DNA of 64,000 nucleotides from positions 124,001-188,000 of the forward strand of contig CAJLRL010000003.1 of NCBI GenBank assembly GCA_905209075.1. The letters run 5' to 3'. Origin of the DNA: an uncultured Lachnospiraceae bacterium (GTDB lineage: Bacteria; Bacillota; Clostridia; Lachnospirales; Lachnospiraceae). Numbering within the stretch: the first letter of the stretch is position 1; every line of letters begins with the position of its first letter. The position numbers and the translations under genes are program-made. Shown here piece by piece: positions 27,226 to 35,153 of the stretch. The notes under the pieces were generated by a model. That model saw only the letters and a list, made by a program, of their open reading frames with translations. It had not been told where the DNA came from and made no database searches.

Positions 27226-28299
27226 ATGAAAAAAAATATTCTGGTCGTTGATGATTCTGCACTTATGAGAAGAGTAGAGTGTGATATAATCAATTCAGAC
27301 AATAATTTTCAAGCAACGGACGTTTGCAGAGATGGTTTGGAAGCATACGAAAAAATAAAAAGTACAAAGTATGACGGAGTTGTTCTCGATGTAAATATGC
27401 CGCGCATGGATGGTCTACAGCTACTCGAAAAGTTACAAAAAGAAAGAATCAAGGCAAATGTTGTTATGGTTAGTACGCTGACGAGCAAGGATGCAGATAC
27501 TACTATTATGGCACTAGAACTTGGTGCAATTGATTTTGTGACAAAGCCGAACAATATAATAGAGGCAAAGGGACAGGAATTTAAAAATAGCTTATTATCA
27601 GTGTTAAGTGCAGCTCTTCGTATGAGAAAGAGTACACCTGCTTTAAATTCATGCAACAGCAGAACCCTTGCTGCTGCAAAACCGGCTGAACCAATTAAAA
27701 GACTTAAGCCAAACGGAAAAAATAAGCTGGTCGCATTAGCCTGTTCCACAGGAGGTCCTAAAGCATTACAAAGTGTTATACCATATCTTCCTAAAAACCT
27801 CAATGCTCCGATAGTACTGGTTCAGCATATGCCGGCAGGTTTTACCAAATCAATGGCAGACAGGCTGAATGATATAAGCGAGATTACTGTTAAAGAAGCT
27901 AAGGATGGTGAAATACTTCAAAAAGGAAATGTGTATATAGCACCTGGTGGCAGACATATGGAAATCAAAAAGAAAACTGATGGTACACATGTTATAGCAT
28001 TAAATGATATGCCGCCGATCGGAGGACTTAAGCCTTGTGCCAATATTACATATGATTCACTTACAAGCTCGGGATTTGATGAGATAGTATGTGTCGTTCT
28101 TACAGGAATGGGAGCTGATGGAACAAATGGTATCCTTTCTCTTGGAAAGAAGAAACCGATATATGTTATATCACAGGATGCAGATTCATGCGTAGTATAC
28201 GGAATGCCCAAATCAATCTATGAAGCCGGTGTTGTCGATGAAGTCGTAACACTGACGGATGTTGCAAAAACTATCACAAAGAATGTGGGGGTAAAATGA
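27226..28299 (+). CDS. cheB: chemotaxis response regulator glutamate methylesterase/deamidase CheB
   Basis: Removes methyl groups from, and deamidates, chemoreceptors during adaptation. Of 357 residues, the receiver domain has phospho-acceptor Asp55 (VVLDVNMPRMDG) and the C-terminal esterase domain has nucleophile Ser174 in ACSTGGPKAL, then VQHMPAGF and LTGMGADG. ATG at 27226 follows AGGTGA; an in-frame GTG lies 9 bases earlier. cheR is not in the window. Confidence 0.97.
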   Translation: MKKNILVVDDSALMRRVECDIINSDNNFQATDVCRDGLEAYEKIKSTKYDGVVLDVNMPRMDGLQLLEKLQKERIKANVVMVSTLTSKDADTTIMALELGAIDFVTKPNNIIEAKGQEFKNSLLSVLSAALRMRKSTPALNSCNSRTLAAAKPAEPIKRLKPNGKNKLVALACSTGGPKALQSVIPYLPKNLNAPIVLVQHMPAGFTKSMADRLNDISEITVKEAKDGEILQKGNVYIAPGGRHMEIKKKTDGTHVIALNDMPPIGGLKPCANITYDSLTSSGFDEIVCVVLTGMGADGTNGILSLGKKKPIYVISQDADSCVVYGMPKSIYEAGVVDEVVTLTDVAKTITKNVGVK

Positions 28300-28300
28300 T

Positions 28301-30394
28301 ATGGATGTAAGCCAGTACCTAGAAATTTTTATTGACGAAAGCTCTGAACATATACAGACACTTTCAGATTGTATAATGGCACTTGAACAGGAGCCTGACA
28401 ATAAAGACACAATAAATGAAGTCTTCAGGGCTGCCCACTCTTTAAAGGGTATGGCAGGAACAATGGGCTTTAAAAGGATGCAGCGACTTACACATGATAT
28501 GGAAAATGTATTCCAGGAAGTAAGAAGCGATAAGATAAAAGTTGACAGTGCAATGATCGACTTGCTGTTTAAGTGTCTTGATGCAATAGACAGTTATGTA
28601 GAAAATATAAAAGCTACTTCAGATGAAGGAACCGATGAAAATGAAGCTATAATAAAAGAATTAAATGACTTCATTCAGAAAGAAGAAGGTGAAACAACTG
28701 AACAGGCACAACCAGAAAAGCCGGCAGAAGAAGAACACCCTGCAGAGGCCTCTGATGGCGGAAACGATGATAAATTCAGTTTGATCGAGGTTACAGACAA
28801 CGAGAAAAAAGCAATAGATGAAGCAAAAGAGGCAGGCCAGAAAATATACGGAATGACTGTATATATCCAGAAAGAATGTCTGCTTAAAGCTGCCAGAGCG
28901 TTTCTTGTATTCAGGGCAGTTGAAGAGTTTGGACAGATACTAGTATACAGACCAAGCTCACAGGATATAGAAGATGAAAAATTTGAACTTGATTTCAGCT
29001 TTTTAGTGGCATCAAATGAAGACCTTGAAAAAATACAAAGTGCAGCTTCAAATGTATCTGAAATAGAAAAAGTTGTAGGCAAAGAGGTTAGCGAATTCCA
29101 CTTAGAAGGTGAGGAAACTGCTGTACAGGAAAAAGAACAGACAGCCGCAGCCCCGGCTAAGGAAGAAGAAAAAAAACCTGCTTCTGAGCCAAAAAAAGCT
29201 GCTCCAGCAAAGAAAAAAGCTGTTGTTGGAAAGCCGGCAACAAGCAGAACAGTAAGAGTTGATATTGAAAAACTTGATTTACTCATGAATCAGGTTTCAG
29301 AACTTATTATTGCAAAGAACAGTCTTGTGGCTATAAGCTCATCAGATGGTTCAGACAATACACAGTCATTCCACGATCAAATAGAGTACCTTGAGAGAAT
29401 AACAACAAACCTTCATGAATCTGTCATGAAAGTGCGAATGGTACCAATAGAAAATGTTACACAAAAGTATCCAAGAATGATAAGGGATCTCTCTCGAACA
29501 TTAAATAAGAAAATGAATCTGGTTATTACTGGTGAAGATACTGAACTTGACAGAACTGTTGTAGACCAGATAGGCGATCCGTTACAGCATTTACTTCGTA
29601 ATTCAGCAGATCACGGATTAGAGTCTAATGATGTCCGTGTAGAAAGAGGAAAACCGGAAGTTGGAACTATCTTCCTTAATGCATATCAGGAAGGAAACAA
29701 CGTAGTTATCAAGGTCGGTGATGATGGTAATGGAATCGATACAGAAGCAGTTAAGCAGAAAGCTATAGAAAGAGGACTTGTATCTCCGGAACAGGCAGAA
29801 AATCTTTCACAGAAAGAAATCATCAATTTCCTTTTCATGCCAAGTTTTTCAATGGCAAAGAAGATTACAGACATTTCAGGACGAGGAGTAGGCCTTGATG
29901 TAGTAAAATCAGGAATTGAGCAGCTTGGAGGAGATGTTGAAGTTTCTACAGAGCTTGGAAAGGGAACAACATTTACAGTAAGACTTCCGCTTACACTTGC
30001 AATCATCCAGGCACTTATGGTAGAAATACGAGATGAAAAATATGCAATAGCGTTAGGATCGATTTCAAATATCGAGGATATACCGGTTGAGGATATTAAG
30101 TATGTTCAGGCAAAAGAAGTTATTCATCTTAGAGGAAGCGTAATTCCGATAGTAAGACTTGACCAGATGCTTGATATAGAACCAAAAGAAGAAGAGCCTG
30201 ATCATCTTACAGTTGTAATTGTACAAAAGGGAGATCAGCAGGCCGGACTGGTAGTTGACAATCTTATTGGTCAGCAGGAAATTGTTATTAAATCTCTCGG
30301 CAAATACATTAACGGAAACAAGCTTATAAGCGGAGCTACAATTCTTGGAGATGGCGATGTTGCCTTGATCCTTGATGTTAATACATTAATGTAA
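28301..30394 (+). CDS. cheA: chemotaxis histidine kinase CheA
   Basis: Receptor-coupled kinase that phosphorylates CheY and CheB. Of 697 residues, the HPt domain holds phospho-His46 in FRAAHSLKGMAGTMGF and the P2 CheY/CheB-binding domain lies at about 180-265. An Ala/Lys/Glu-rich linker is at about 270-315 and the dimerisation helices at about 320-385. The HATPase domain (HLLRNSADHGLE, GRGVGLDVV) and a C-terminal CheW-like domain follow. It starts 1 base after cheB and its stop overlaps an alternative cheW start. Confidence 0.97.
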   Translation: MDVSQYLEIFIDESSEHIQTLSDCIMALEQEPDNKDTINEVFRAAHSLKGMAGTMGFKRMQRLTHDMENVFQEVRSDKIKVDSAMIDLLFKCLDAIDSYVENIKATSDEGTDENEAIIKELNDFIQKEEGETTEQAQPEKPAEEEHPAEASDGGNDDKFSLIEVTDNEKKAIDEAKEAGQKIYGMTVYIQKECLLKAARAFLVFRAVEEFGQILVYRPSSQDIEDEKFELDFSFLVASNEDLEKIQSAASNVSEIEKVVGKEVSEFHLEGEETAVQEKEQTAAAPAKEEEKKPASEPKKAAPAKKKAVVGKPATSRTVRVDIEKLDLLMNQVSELIIAKNSLVAISSSDGSDNTQSFHDQIEYLERITTNLHESVMKVRMVPIENVTQKYPRMIRDLSRTLNKKMNLVITGEDTELDRTVVDQIGDPLQHLLRNSADHGLESNDVRVERGKPEVGTIFLNAYQEGNNVVIKVGDDGNGIDTEAVKQKAIERGLVSPEQAENLSQKEIINFLFMPSFSMAKKITDISGRGVGLDVVKSGIEQLGGDVEVSTELGKGTTFTVRLPLTLAIIQALMVEIRDEKYAIALGSISNIEDIPVEDIKYVQAKEVIHLRGSVIPIVRLDQMLDIEPKEEEPDHLTVVIVQKGDQQAGLVVDNLIGQQEIVIKSLGKYINGNKLISGATILGDGDVALILDVNTLM

Positions 30395-30408
30395 TGGGGG
30401 AATATGAC

Positions 30409-30882
30409 ATGGCAGAGAATAAAAATTTAGATACACAGGAAAAAGAAACAAAACAGTATATAGTTGTCAGAATTGGCGGAGAAAAATTCGGTATTGATAT
30501 AGGATATGTAGACAATATCGTAAGGATGCAGAAAATCACAAGGGTTCCTAAAGCACAGGTGTACTTTAAAGGAATAATAAATCTGCGTGGTGAAATTGTT
30601 CCGGTAATGAGTGCACGGATCAAAATGGGACTTGAGGATGATGTTTATACTAATGCGTCAAGGATTATCATTCTTAAGCTTGAGGAAAAAGGTGAACTCG
30701 GTCTTATCGTGGATGAAGTATGTGAGGTCGTAACATTAGTTGTTGATGAAATTGAAAAACCAAACATTGATGCTTCGACAACAGGAAAGGGTCTGTTTAT
30801 AAACGGAATCGGCAAAAATGGCGACGAACTTATCTCATTATTTGAGATAAATGCAATCGTAGAAGAAAAAGATAATAATTAA
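30409..30882 (+). CDS. cheW: chemotaxis coupling protein CheW
   Basis: Adaptor linking receptors to CheA. The ATG at 30409, 8 bases after GGGGG, gives 157 residues; an in-frame ATG at 30394 overlaps the cheA stop. The core has the CheW fold motifs YIVVRIGGEKFGIDIGYVD, RVPKAQVYFKGIINLRGEIV and LGLIVDEVCEVV. The gene is followed by a strong hairpin. Confidence 0.97.
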   Translation: MAENKNLDTQEKETKQYIVVRIGGEKFGIDIGYVDNIVRMQKITRVPKAQVYFKGIINLRGEIVPVMSARIKMGLEDDVYTNASRIIILKLEEKGELGLIVDEVCEVVTLVVDEIEKPNIDASTTGKGLFINGIGKNGDELISLFEINAIVEEKDNN

Positions 30883-30887
30883 TATTT

Positions 30888-30926
30888 ATTTATATAGTGA
30901 GGTTACATGGACCTCACTATATAAAT
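30888..30926. terminator. 16-bp perfect hairpin between cheW and cheC
   Basis: Arms ATTTATATAGTGAGGT (30888-30903) and its exact complement (30911-30926) enclose a 7-base loop, 5 bases after the cheW stop. Only a short T run (TTTTA) follows, so it may be a partial terminator or an mRNA-stabilising structure separating cheW from cheC. Confidence 0.45.
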
Positions 30927-30937
30927 TTTAGAAAGTA

Positions 30938-30966
30938 TTTAATTTTTACTAAAAATCAATTATAAT
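30938..30966 (+). promoter_or_regulatory. weak candidate promoter before cheC
   Basis: TTTAAT at 30938-30943, a 17-base spacer and a perfect TATAAT at 30961-30966, 38 bases before cheC. The region is very AT-rich, so a chance match is possible. Confidence 0.25.
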
Positions 30967-31004
30967 TATTAGCAGAAATAAAAATATACATAGGAGAGAA
31001 AAAC

Positions 31005-31625
31005 ATGGGAGATTTTTCTTTGGACAATGTAAATGAAATGTACATGGATGTCCTGAAAGAAATAGGTAATATAGGTGCAGGAAATGCTACCACCGCTATA
31101 GCGGGAATGCTTGGAACACAGATGAAAATGAATGTTCCTAGTGTAAAACTTATGGATGCCTCGAAACTGGGTGATGCCATATGTCCTGAGGAAGAAACAA
31201 TCGTTGGAATTTTTCTTGAAGTTAAAGGTGGCATTACAGGAAGTATGATGTTTATAATGAAAATGGAGTCCGCACATTTTCTTGTAAATAAATTGATGGG
31301 AAGAGAGCAGACATATAACGAACCATTTGACGAGATGGACTTGTCAGCAATGAAAGAGATTGGAAATATTATAGCTGGATCATATTTGTCAGCATTAGCG
31401 GGAATGACAAATCTTGTTATATCCCCATCCGTTCCATACATAGCTGTAGATATGGCAGCGTCGATACTTAGTGTGCCGGCAATCCAGTTTGGTCAGTATG
31501 GAGACAATGCGTTGTTCATAGAGACTGAATTTGGGGATGACGTATTGATGGATGGATATTTTATTTTGATGCCTGAGCCAGAGTCTTATACAAAGATATT
31601 GTCTGCGCTTGGAATACAAATCTAG
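31005..31625 (+). CDS. cheC: CheY-P phosphatase CheC
   Basis: Dephosphorylates CheY-P and, with CheD, forms an adaptation system. The 206 residues carry both active-site motifs: Glu19/Asn22 in KEIGNIGAGNATT and Glu118/Asn121 in KEIGNIIAGSYLSAL. ATG follows TAGGAGAG. It is paired with cheD 11 bases downstream, as in B. subtilis, and complements the second phosphatase FliY. Confidence 0.96.
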   Translation: MGDFSLDNVNEMYMDVLKEIGNIGAGNATTAIAGMLGTQMKMNVPSVKLMDASKLGDAICPEEETIVGIFLEVKGGITGSMMFIMKMESAHFLVNKLMGREQTYNEPFDEMDLSAMKEIGNIIAGSYLSALAGMTNLVISPSVPYIAVDMAASILSVPAIQFGQYGDNALFIETEFGDDVLMDGYFILMPEPESYTKILSALGIQI

Positions 31626-31636
31626 GAGAACAAAAT

Positions 31637-32122
31637 ATGGGGAATATTATAAAGGTGTCGATGGCTGATTTAAAGGTTGGCAGAGCTCCAGATTCACTCA
31701 CAACGCTTGGACTGGGTTCATGCATAGGGCTTACATTATATGATCCGGTTACAAAAATAGGCGGTCTTGTACATTATATGCTGCCAGACAGTACAAAGCT
31801 GAAAAACAACAGTAATATTGCTAAGTTTGGGGATACAGGAATAAAAGAACTTTATAAACAGGTGGTGGCAAATGGTGCCAGTCCCAGACGCCTTGTTGCC
31901 AAAATAGCAGGTGGCGCAAAAATGTTCGAGGTCAGTGGACTTTCACAGGTTGGCAATGTAGGTGAAAGAAATTCCGAGGAGGCAAAAATTATTTTAAAAG
32001 AATTAAGAATTCCGCTTATTGCGGAAGATACAGGGCTTAATTACGGACGAACTGTAGTTTTAGATTGCAACAATGGCGATTATATTATAAAATCAGTAGG
32101 AAAGACACAAAAGGTAATATAA
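31637..32122 (+). CDS. cheD: chemoreceptor glutamine deamidase CheD
   Basis: Deamidates receptor glutamines and binds CheC to boost its phosphatase activity. Of 161 residues, catalytic Cys29 is in TTLGLGSCIGLTLYD and His46 in GGLVHYMLPDS, with LVAKIAGGAKMF downstream. Ribosome site AGGAGA precedes the ATG. Confidence 0.96.
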   Translation: MGNIIKVSMADLKVGRAPDSLTTLGLGSCIGLTLYDPVTKIGGLVHYMLPDSTKLKNNSNIAKFGDTGIKELYKQVVANGASPRRLVAKIAGGAKMFEVSGLSQVGNVGERNSEEAKIILKELRIPLIAEDTGLNYGRTVVLDCNNGDYIIKSVGKTQKVI

Positions 32123-32125
32123 AAT

Positions 32126-32437
32126 ATGAAAACAAAAAGTGTACCTTGCATTGTTATGCTTGTTGCAGGCCTTGCAAGCTGTCTTATTTCAATAAGCCAG
32201 CAGGTGGATACTATGGAGTTTACAGAAAGGCTGCTCAGCACACTTGTTATTTTTTACATTTTGGGATTTATTATAAAATTAATTCTTGACAAAGCAATGA
32301 AAAATTTATCTTCGGCTAAAGAAGATGAAAATGAAAAAGATATATCGGAGGCTGATAAGCAGGAAGAAGACGGAGAAGAAGAAAAATCCGAAGAAGAAGA
32401 AAAATCCCAAAATGACGATAAAAAAGATGAAGACTGA
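32126..32437 (+). CDS. small two-helix membrane protein with acidic tail
   Basis: A 103-residue protein I do not recognise. Two hydrophobic segments (about 8-25 and 36-57) are followed by a strongly acidic Glu/Asp/Lys tail. It starts 3 bases after cheD and ends 17 bases before sigD, so it is almost certainly co-transcribed with them. A structural or regulatory role in the motility operon is only an inference. Confidence 0.75.
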   Translation: MKTKSVPCIVMLVAGLASCLISISQQVDTMEFTERLLSTLVIFYILGFIIKLILDKAMKNLSSAKEDENEKDISEADKQEEDGEEEKSEEEEKSQNDDKKDED

Positions 32438-32454
32438 TATAGCAGGGTGATTAA

Positions 32455-33222
32455 ATGAAATTAATGGATAAGGAAAAAATGTGGGATTGCTACAGGAAAA
32501 CTCCTACGCCTGAACTCCGTGAAAAATTAATAATTGAATATGCGCAGCTTGTAAAGCTGGTTGCAGGAAGATTAAGCATGTATCTGGGGCATAATGTTGA
32601 GTTTGATGATTTAGTCAGTTATGGTATTTTTGGGCTTATTGATGCGATCGACAAGTTTGATACCGATAAGAATGTTAAATTTGAGACATATGCAAGCCTT
32701 AGAATACGTGGTGCAATATTAGATCAGATCAGAAAAATGGACTGGATTCCAAGAACTGTAAGACAAAGGCAGCGCAAAATAGATGATGCGATCAAAAGTG
32801 TCGAAATGCGTACTGGAAAAAATGCATCTGATGAAGAACTTGCAGCGGAACTTAAAATTTCTGAAGAAGAATTGTGCAGCTGGCAGTCGCAGCTTAAAGT
32901 GACGAATATAGTTTCACTTGATGAATTTCAGGAAGCTGGTCCTGAGCCGGTTATGGATGCCACACATAATTCACACTTTGCACAGCCTGAAGATGTAATA
33001 TCAAAGGATGAATTAAAGCAGATGCTTTTAAAGTCCTTGGATTCTCTTACGGAAAAAGAGCGCAGGGTAATAGAATTATACTATTATGACGATCTTACGC
33101 TTAAAGAGATAAGTCAGGTGCTTAGTGTTTCAGAATCACGTGTTTCGCAGCTGCATACAAAAGCACTTATTAAGATGAAAAAAGTTATGGGACCATATAT
33201 GGGAATCTTAACAGAAAGCTGA
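32455..33222 (+). CDS. sigD: RNA polymerase sigma factor SigD/FliA (sigma-28)
   Basis: Directs transcription of late flagellar and chemotaxis genes. Of 255 residues, region 2 (YGIFGLIDAIDKFDTDKNVK, then FETYASLRIRGAILDQIRKM), region 3 and region 4 (LTLKEISQVLSVSESRVSQL) are all intact. It starts after GCAGGGTGA. Being at the end of the fla/che operon delays its synthesis, as known in B. subtilis. No sigma-D type promoter was found inside the window, so its targets are elsewhere. Confidence 0.97.
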   Translation: MKLMDKEKMWDCYRKTPTPELREKLIIEYAQLVKLVAGRLSMYLGHNVEFDDLVSYGIFGLIDAIDKFDTDKNVKFETYASLRIRGAILDQIRKMDWIPRTVRQRQRKIDDAIKSVEMRTGKNASDEELAAELKISEEELCSWQSQLKVTNIVSLDEFQEAGPEPVMDATHNSHFAQPEDVISKDELKQMLLKSLDSLTEKERRVIELYYYDDLTLKEISQVLSVSESRVSQLHTKALIKMKKVMGPYMGILTES

Positions 33223-33231
33223 TGATGAAAA

Positions 33232-33546
33232 ATGACTATTAGACCAGTAGATTTAAACGGAATGATACAAAGAACTGATGATGTGGGATACTTAAAGCAT
33301 AATCAGGATATAAAACCAATGATGGATCAACAAAACATACAGGTTCAGGTTGACAAGCGTGAAGACAGGCTGGCACATGAAATTCAGGAAAAAGACAAGC
33401 TTAATAATGCCAAAAATGATCAGGATGCTAAAGACGAGGGACAGAATAGTTATTTTGAAAATCGATCAAAAAAGAAAAATAAAAAGGACGAAAAAAATAA
33501 AGTAGTAAAAAAATATCAAAGTGGAAGTTTTGATGTGAAAATATAG
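33232..33546 (+). CDS. hypothetical charged flagellar-operon protein
   Basis: A 104-residue, very hydrophilic protein with a short conserved-looking N-terminus (MTIRPVDLNGMIQRT) followed by Lys/Asp/Glu-rich, probably disordered or helical sequence. It has no membrane segment. It sits 9 bases after sigD and 8 before the next gene. I recognise the N-terminal pattern as common in clostridial motility operons but cannot assign a function. Confidence 0.7.
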   Translation: MTIRPVDLNGMIQRTDDVGYLKHNQDIKPMMDQQNIQVQVDKREDRLAHEIQEKDKLNNAKNDQDAKDEGQNSYFENRSKKKNKKDEKNKVVKKYQSGSFDVKI

Positions 33547-33554
33547 AGGTTGAT

Positions 33555-34331
33555 ATGACGGGATTAGAAATTACACTGGTTGTAACAGGAGTTATTTTTT
33601 TAATAGGCAGTTTTTTGGTAAAGGACAAATTATCACCAAAAGATATAGATAAAATTGCTGCCCTCAGCGAGGAAGAATTAAAAATTCTTGTAGAAAAGCA
33701 GATTGACAATGCAAGAAATACAATTGATGATGCGATAGAAGAGGAAACACTTAAATCCAGAGAGGCTACAAAGAGGGATCTTGAGAAAGAAACTAATGAA
33801 AAGATCATGGCTATAAACGAATATTCGGATACAGTGCTGGAACAGATAAATAAATCGCACAACGAAATTATGTTTTTATATAGTATGCTTAATGATAAAC
33901 ATAAGGATCTGACAGACCTTGCTGGAAAAATCCAGAAGTTTACAGACAAAATGAACAGAGAGATTGACAGCAATGATATTGTTATAAAAAATCAGGCGGC
34001 AATGTCACGAAATATTAATAGCGCAGGCCGAGGAGCAGCTTATCCGAAAACAGTGGGTGCTGCCGTGACGGATGCGGCAGCTAAAAGAACTATTGCTGCA
34101 GATCAGACAATTACACAGTCCAAGCCGAAGAATGCAGTTCCTTCCGGAGCAGTAGATACGCTTTCAAAACTTAATGCACAGAATATTGACAGCAACCATA
34201 ACAGAGATATCTTATTATTACGTAAAAAAGGAATAAGCGATGTTGAAATTGCAAAACAGCTGGGGCTGGGACTTGGCGAAGTCAGACTTGTTATAGGTTT
34301 GTTTGAAGGAGAAATAAAAAATGAGGCTTAG
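33555..34331 (+). CDS. SwrB/DUF6115-like membrane-anchored coiled-coil protein
   Basis: Of 258 residues, an N-terminal membrane helix (about 5-22) is followed by a long coiled coil (about 35-140), an Ala/Thr-rich linker, and a C-terminal helix-turn-helix-like end (KKGISDVEIAKQLGLGLGEV). B. subtilis swrB, which activates the flagellar export apparatus, has the same position after sigD, a similar single-helix anchor and a similar C-terminal end. Homology is inferred from this pattern, not shown by a search. Confidence 0.6.
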   Translation: MTGLEITLVVTGVIFLIGSFLVKDKLSPKDIDKIAALSEEELKILVEKQIDNARNTIDDAIEEETLKSREATKRDLEKETNEKIMAINEYSDTVLEQINKSHNEIMFLYSMLNDKHKDLTDLAGKIQKFTDKMNREIDSNDIVIKNQAAMSRNINSAGRGAAYPKTVGAAVTDAAAKRTIAADQTITQSKPKNAVPSGAVDTLSKLNAQNIDSNHNRDILLLRKKGISDVEIAKQLGLGLGEVRLVIGLFEGEIKNEA

Positions 34332-34983
34332 ATATTATCTGCGTGGACTTGGACTTGGAATACTGTTTGCAGTTATTATAATTGCTATCTGTGGAAAGGG
34401 GACAGAAGGATCGCTTTCTGATTCACAGATAATGCAAAGGGCGAGTGAACTTGGAATGGTATCTACAGAAAATGTTAAAAATCATACCCTTTCAAACGAT
34501 ACTGAAGCTGTAAAAAAAGAAAATATCCAGGATACAGAACCTGCAGTGGCTGATAATTCTACAGGCGATAATGCAGCTACAGGCAATAATGCAGCCACAG
34601 GCAATAATTCAGCTACAGACAATAATGCGGTCACAGATAATAATGCGGCCACAGATAATGCCCAGCAGGGACAGCCTGCTGACAGTCAGGCACAGAAAAA
34701 TCAGGCAGAAACACAAAATGCTGCAGATACCAGTACTGCTTTACAGCCTGAGGCAGATAGCACACCGGCAGAAACACAATATGTCACGATAACAGTGATG
34801 GATGGTGAAGTTTGCAGAGATATTGCGGCTGATCTGCAATCAAAAGGTCTTGTTGATGATGCAGAAAAATTCAGGATATATATGGGGGAAACCGGTTATG
34901 CAAGCTTTATACATAATGGGGATTTCCAAATTCCTGTAGGTGCGTCGTATGAAGAGATCGCAAATATACTTCTAAGAAAATAA
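34321..34983 (+). CDS. single-pass protein with repeat linker and MltG-like C-terminal domain
   Basis: A 220-residue protein overlapping the previous gene by 11 bases. A membrane helix lies at about 7-24. An extracytoplasmic Ala/Thr/Asn-rich linker is built from 18-base repeats (about residues 80-115), and the C-terminal domain (about 155-220) reads like the LysM-like start of MltG/YceG (VCRDIAADLQSKGLVDDAEK). The catalytic transglycosylase part is absent. It may bind cell wall near the flagellum; that is inference. Confidence 0.65.
   Translation: MRLRYYLRGLGLGILFAVIIIAICGKGTEGSLSDSQIMQRASELGMVSTENVKNHTLSNDTEAVKKENIQDTEPAVADNSTGDNAATGNNAATGNNSATDNNAVTDNNAATDNAQQGQPADSQAQKNQAETQNAADTSTALQPEADSTPAETQYVTITVMDGEVCRDIAADLQSKGLVDDAEKFRIYMGETGYASFIHNGDFQIPVGASYEEIANILLRK
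34558..34665. repeat. 18-bp tandem repeats inside the coding region
   Basis: About six imperfect copies of an 18-base unit (for example ACAGGCAATAATGCAGCC) encode a (T-G/D-N-N-A-A)-type repeat in the gene at 34321-34983. Copy-number change would keep the frame. Confidence 0.75.
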
Positions 34984-35002
34984 TTTATATTATAAATAAA
35001 GC

Positions 35003-35032
35003 TTGCAAATTAAGCCTTTGGTATGTTATAAT
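35003..35032 (+). promoter_or_regulatory. promoter for rpsB-tsf
   Basis: TTGCAA at 35003-35008, an 18-base spacer and a perfect TATAAT at 35027-35032. The -10 lies within an inverted repeat (35010-35045). Transcription would start near 35039, giving a leader of about 115 bases. Confidence 0.5.
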
Positions 35033-35045
35033 GCCAAAGGCTTAA
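35010..35045. repeat. 15-bp inverted repeat around the rpsB -10 region
   Basis: TTAAGCCTTTGGTAT (35010-35024) pairs with 35031-35045 (one G-T wobble) across a 6-base centre. No T run follows on the + strand, so it is not a classic terminator for the flagellar operon. It could be an operator, or a hairpin in read-through mRNA. Confidence 0.6.
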
Positions 35046-35054
35046 AAACTATAA

Positions 35055-35127
35055 AGCACGTGTGTGGAAAGCTGCGGGTGCCGGAATACGCTGACCGGTG
35101 GCGGCTTAGATTGGAAGCACACGGATG
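35055..35127 (+). ncRNA. structured 5' leader of rpsB, candidate ribosomal-protein leader
   Basis: Three nested helices can be drawn: CGTGTG (35059-35064) with CACACG (35118-35123), AAGCTGC (35069-35075) with GCGGCTT (35101-35107), and GCCGG (35080-35084) with CCGGT (35095-35099). The stretch is GC-rich against an AT-rich background and ends 17 bases before the GGAGG of rpsB. Autoregulation by S2 is a plausible function but inferred. Confidence 0.4.
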
Positions 35128-35153
35128 AAAACAACCAAATGGAGGTAAATAAA

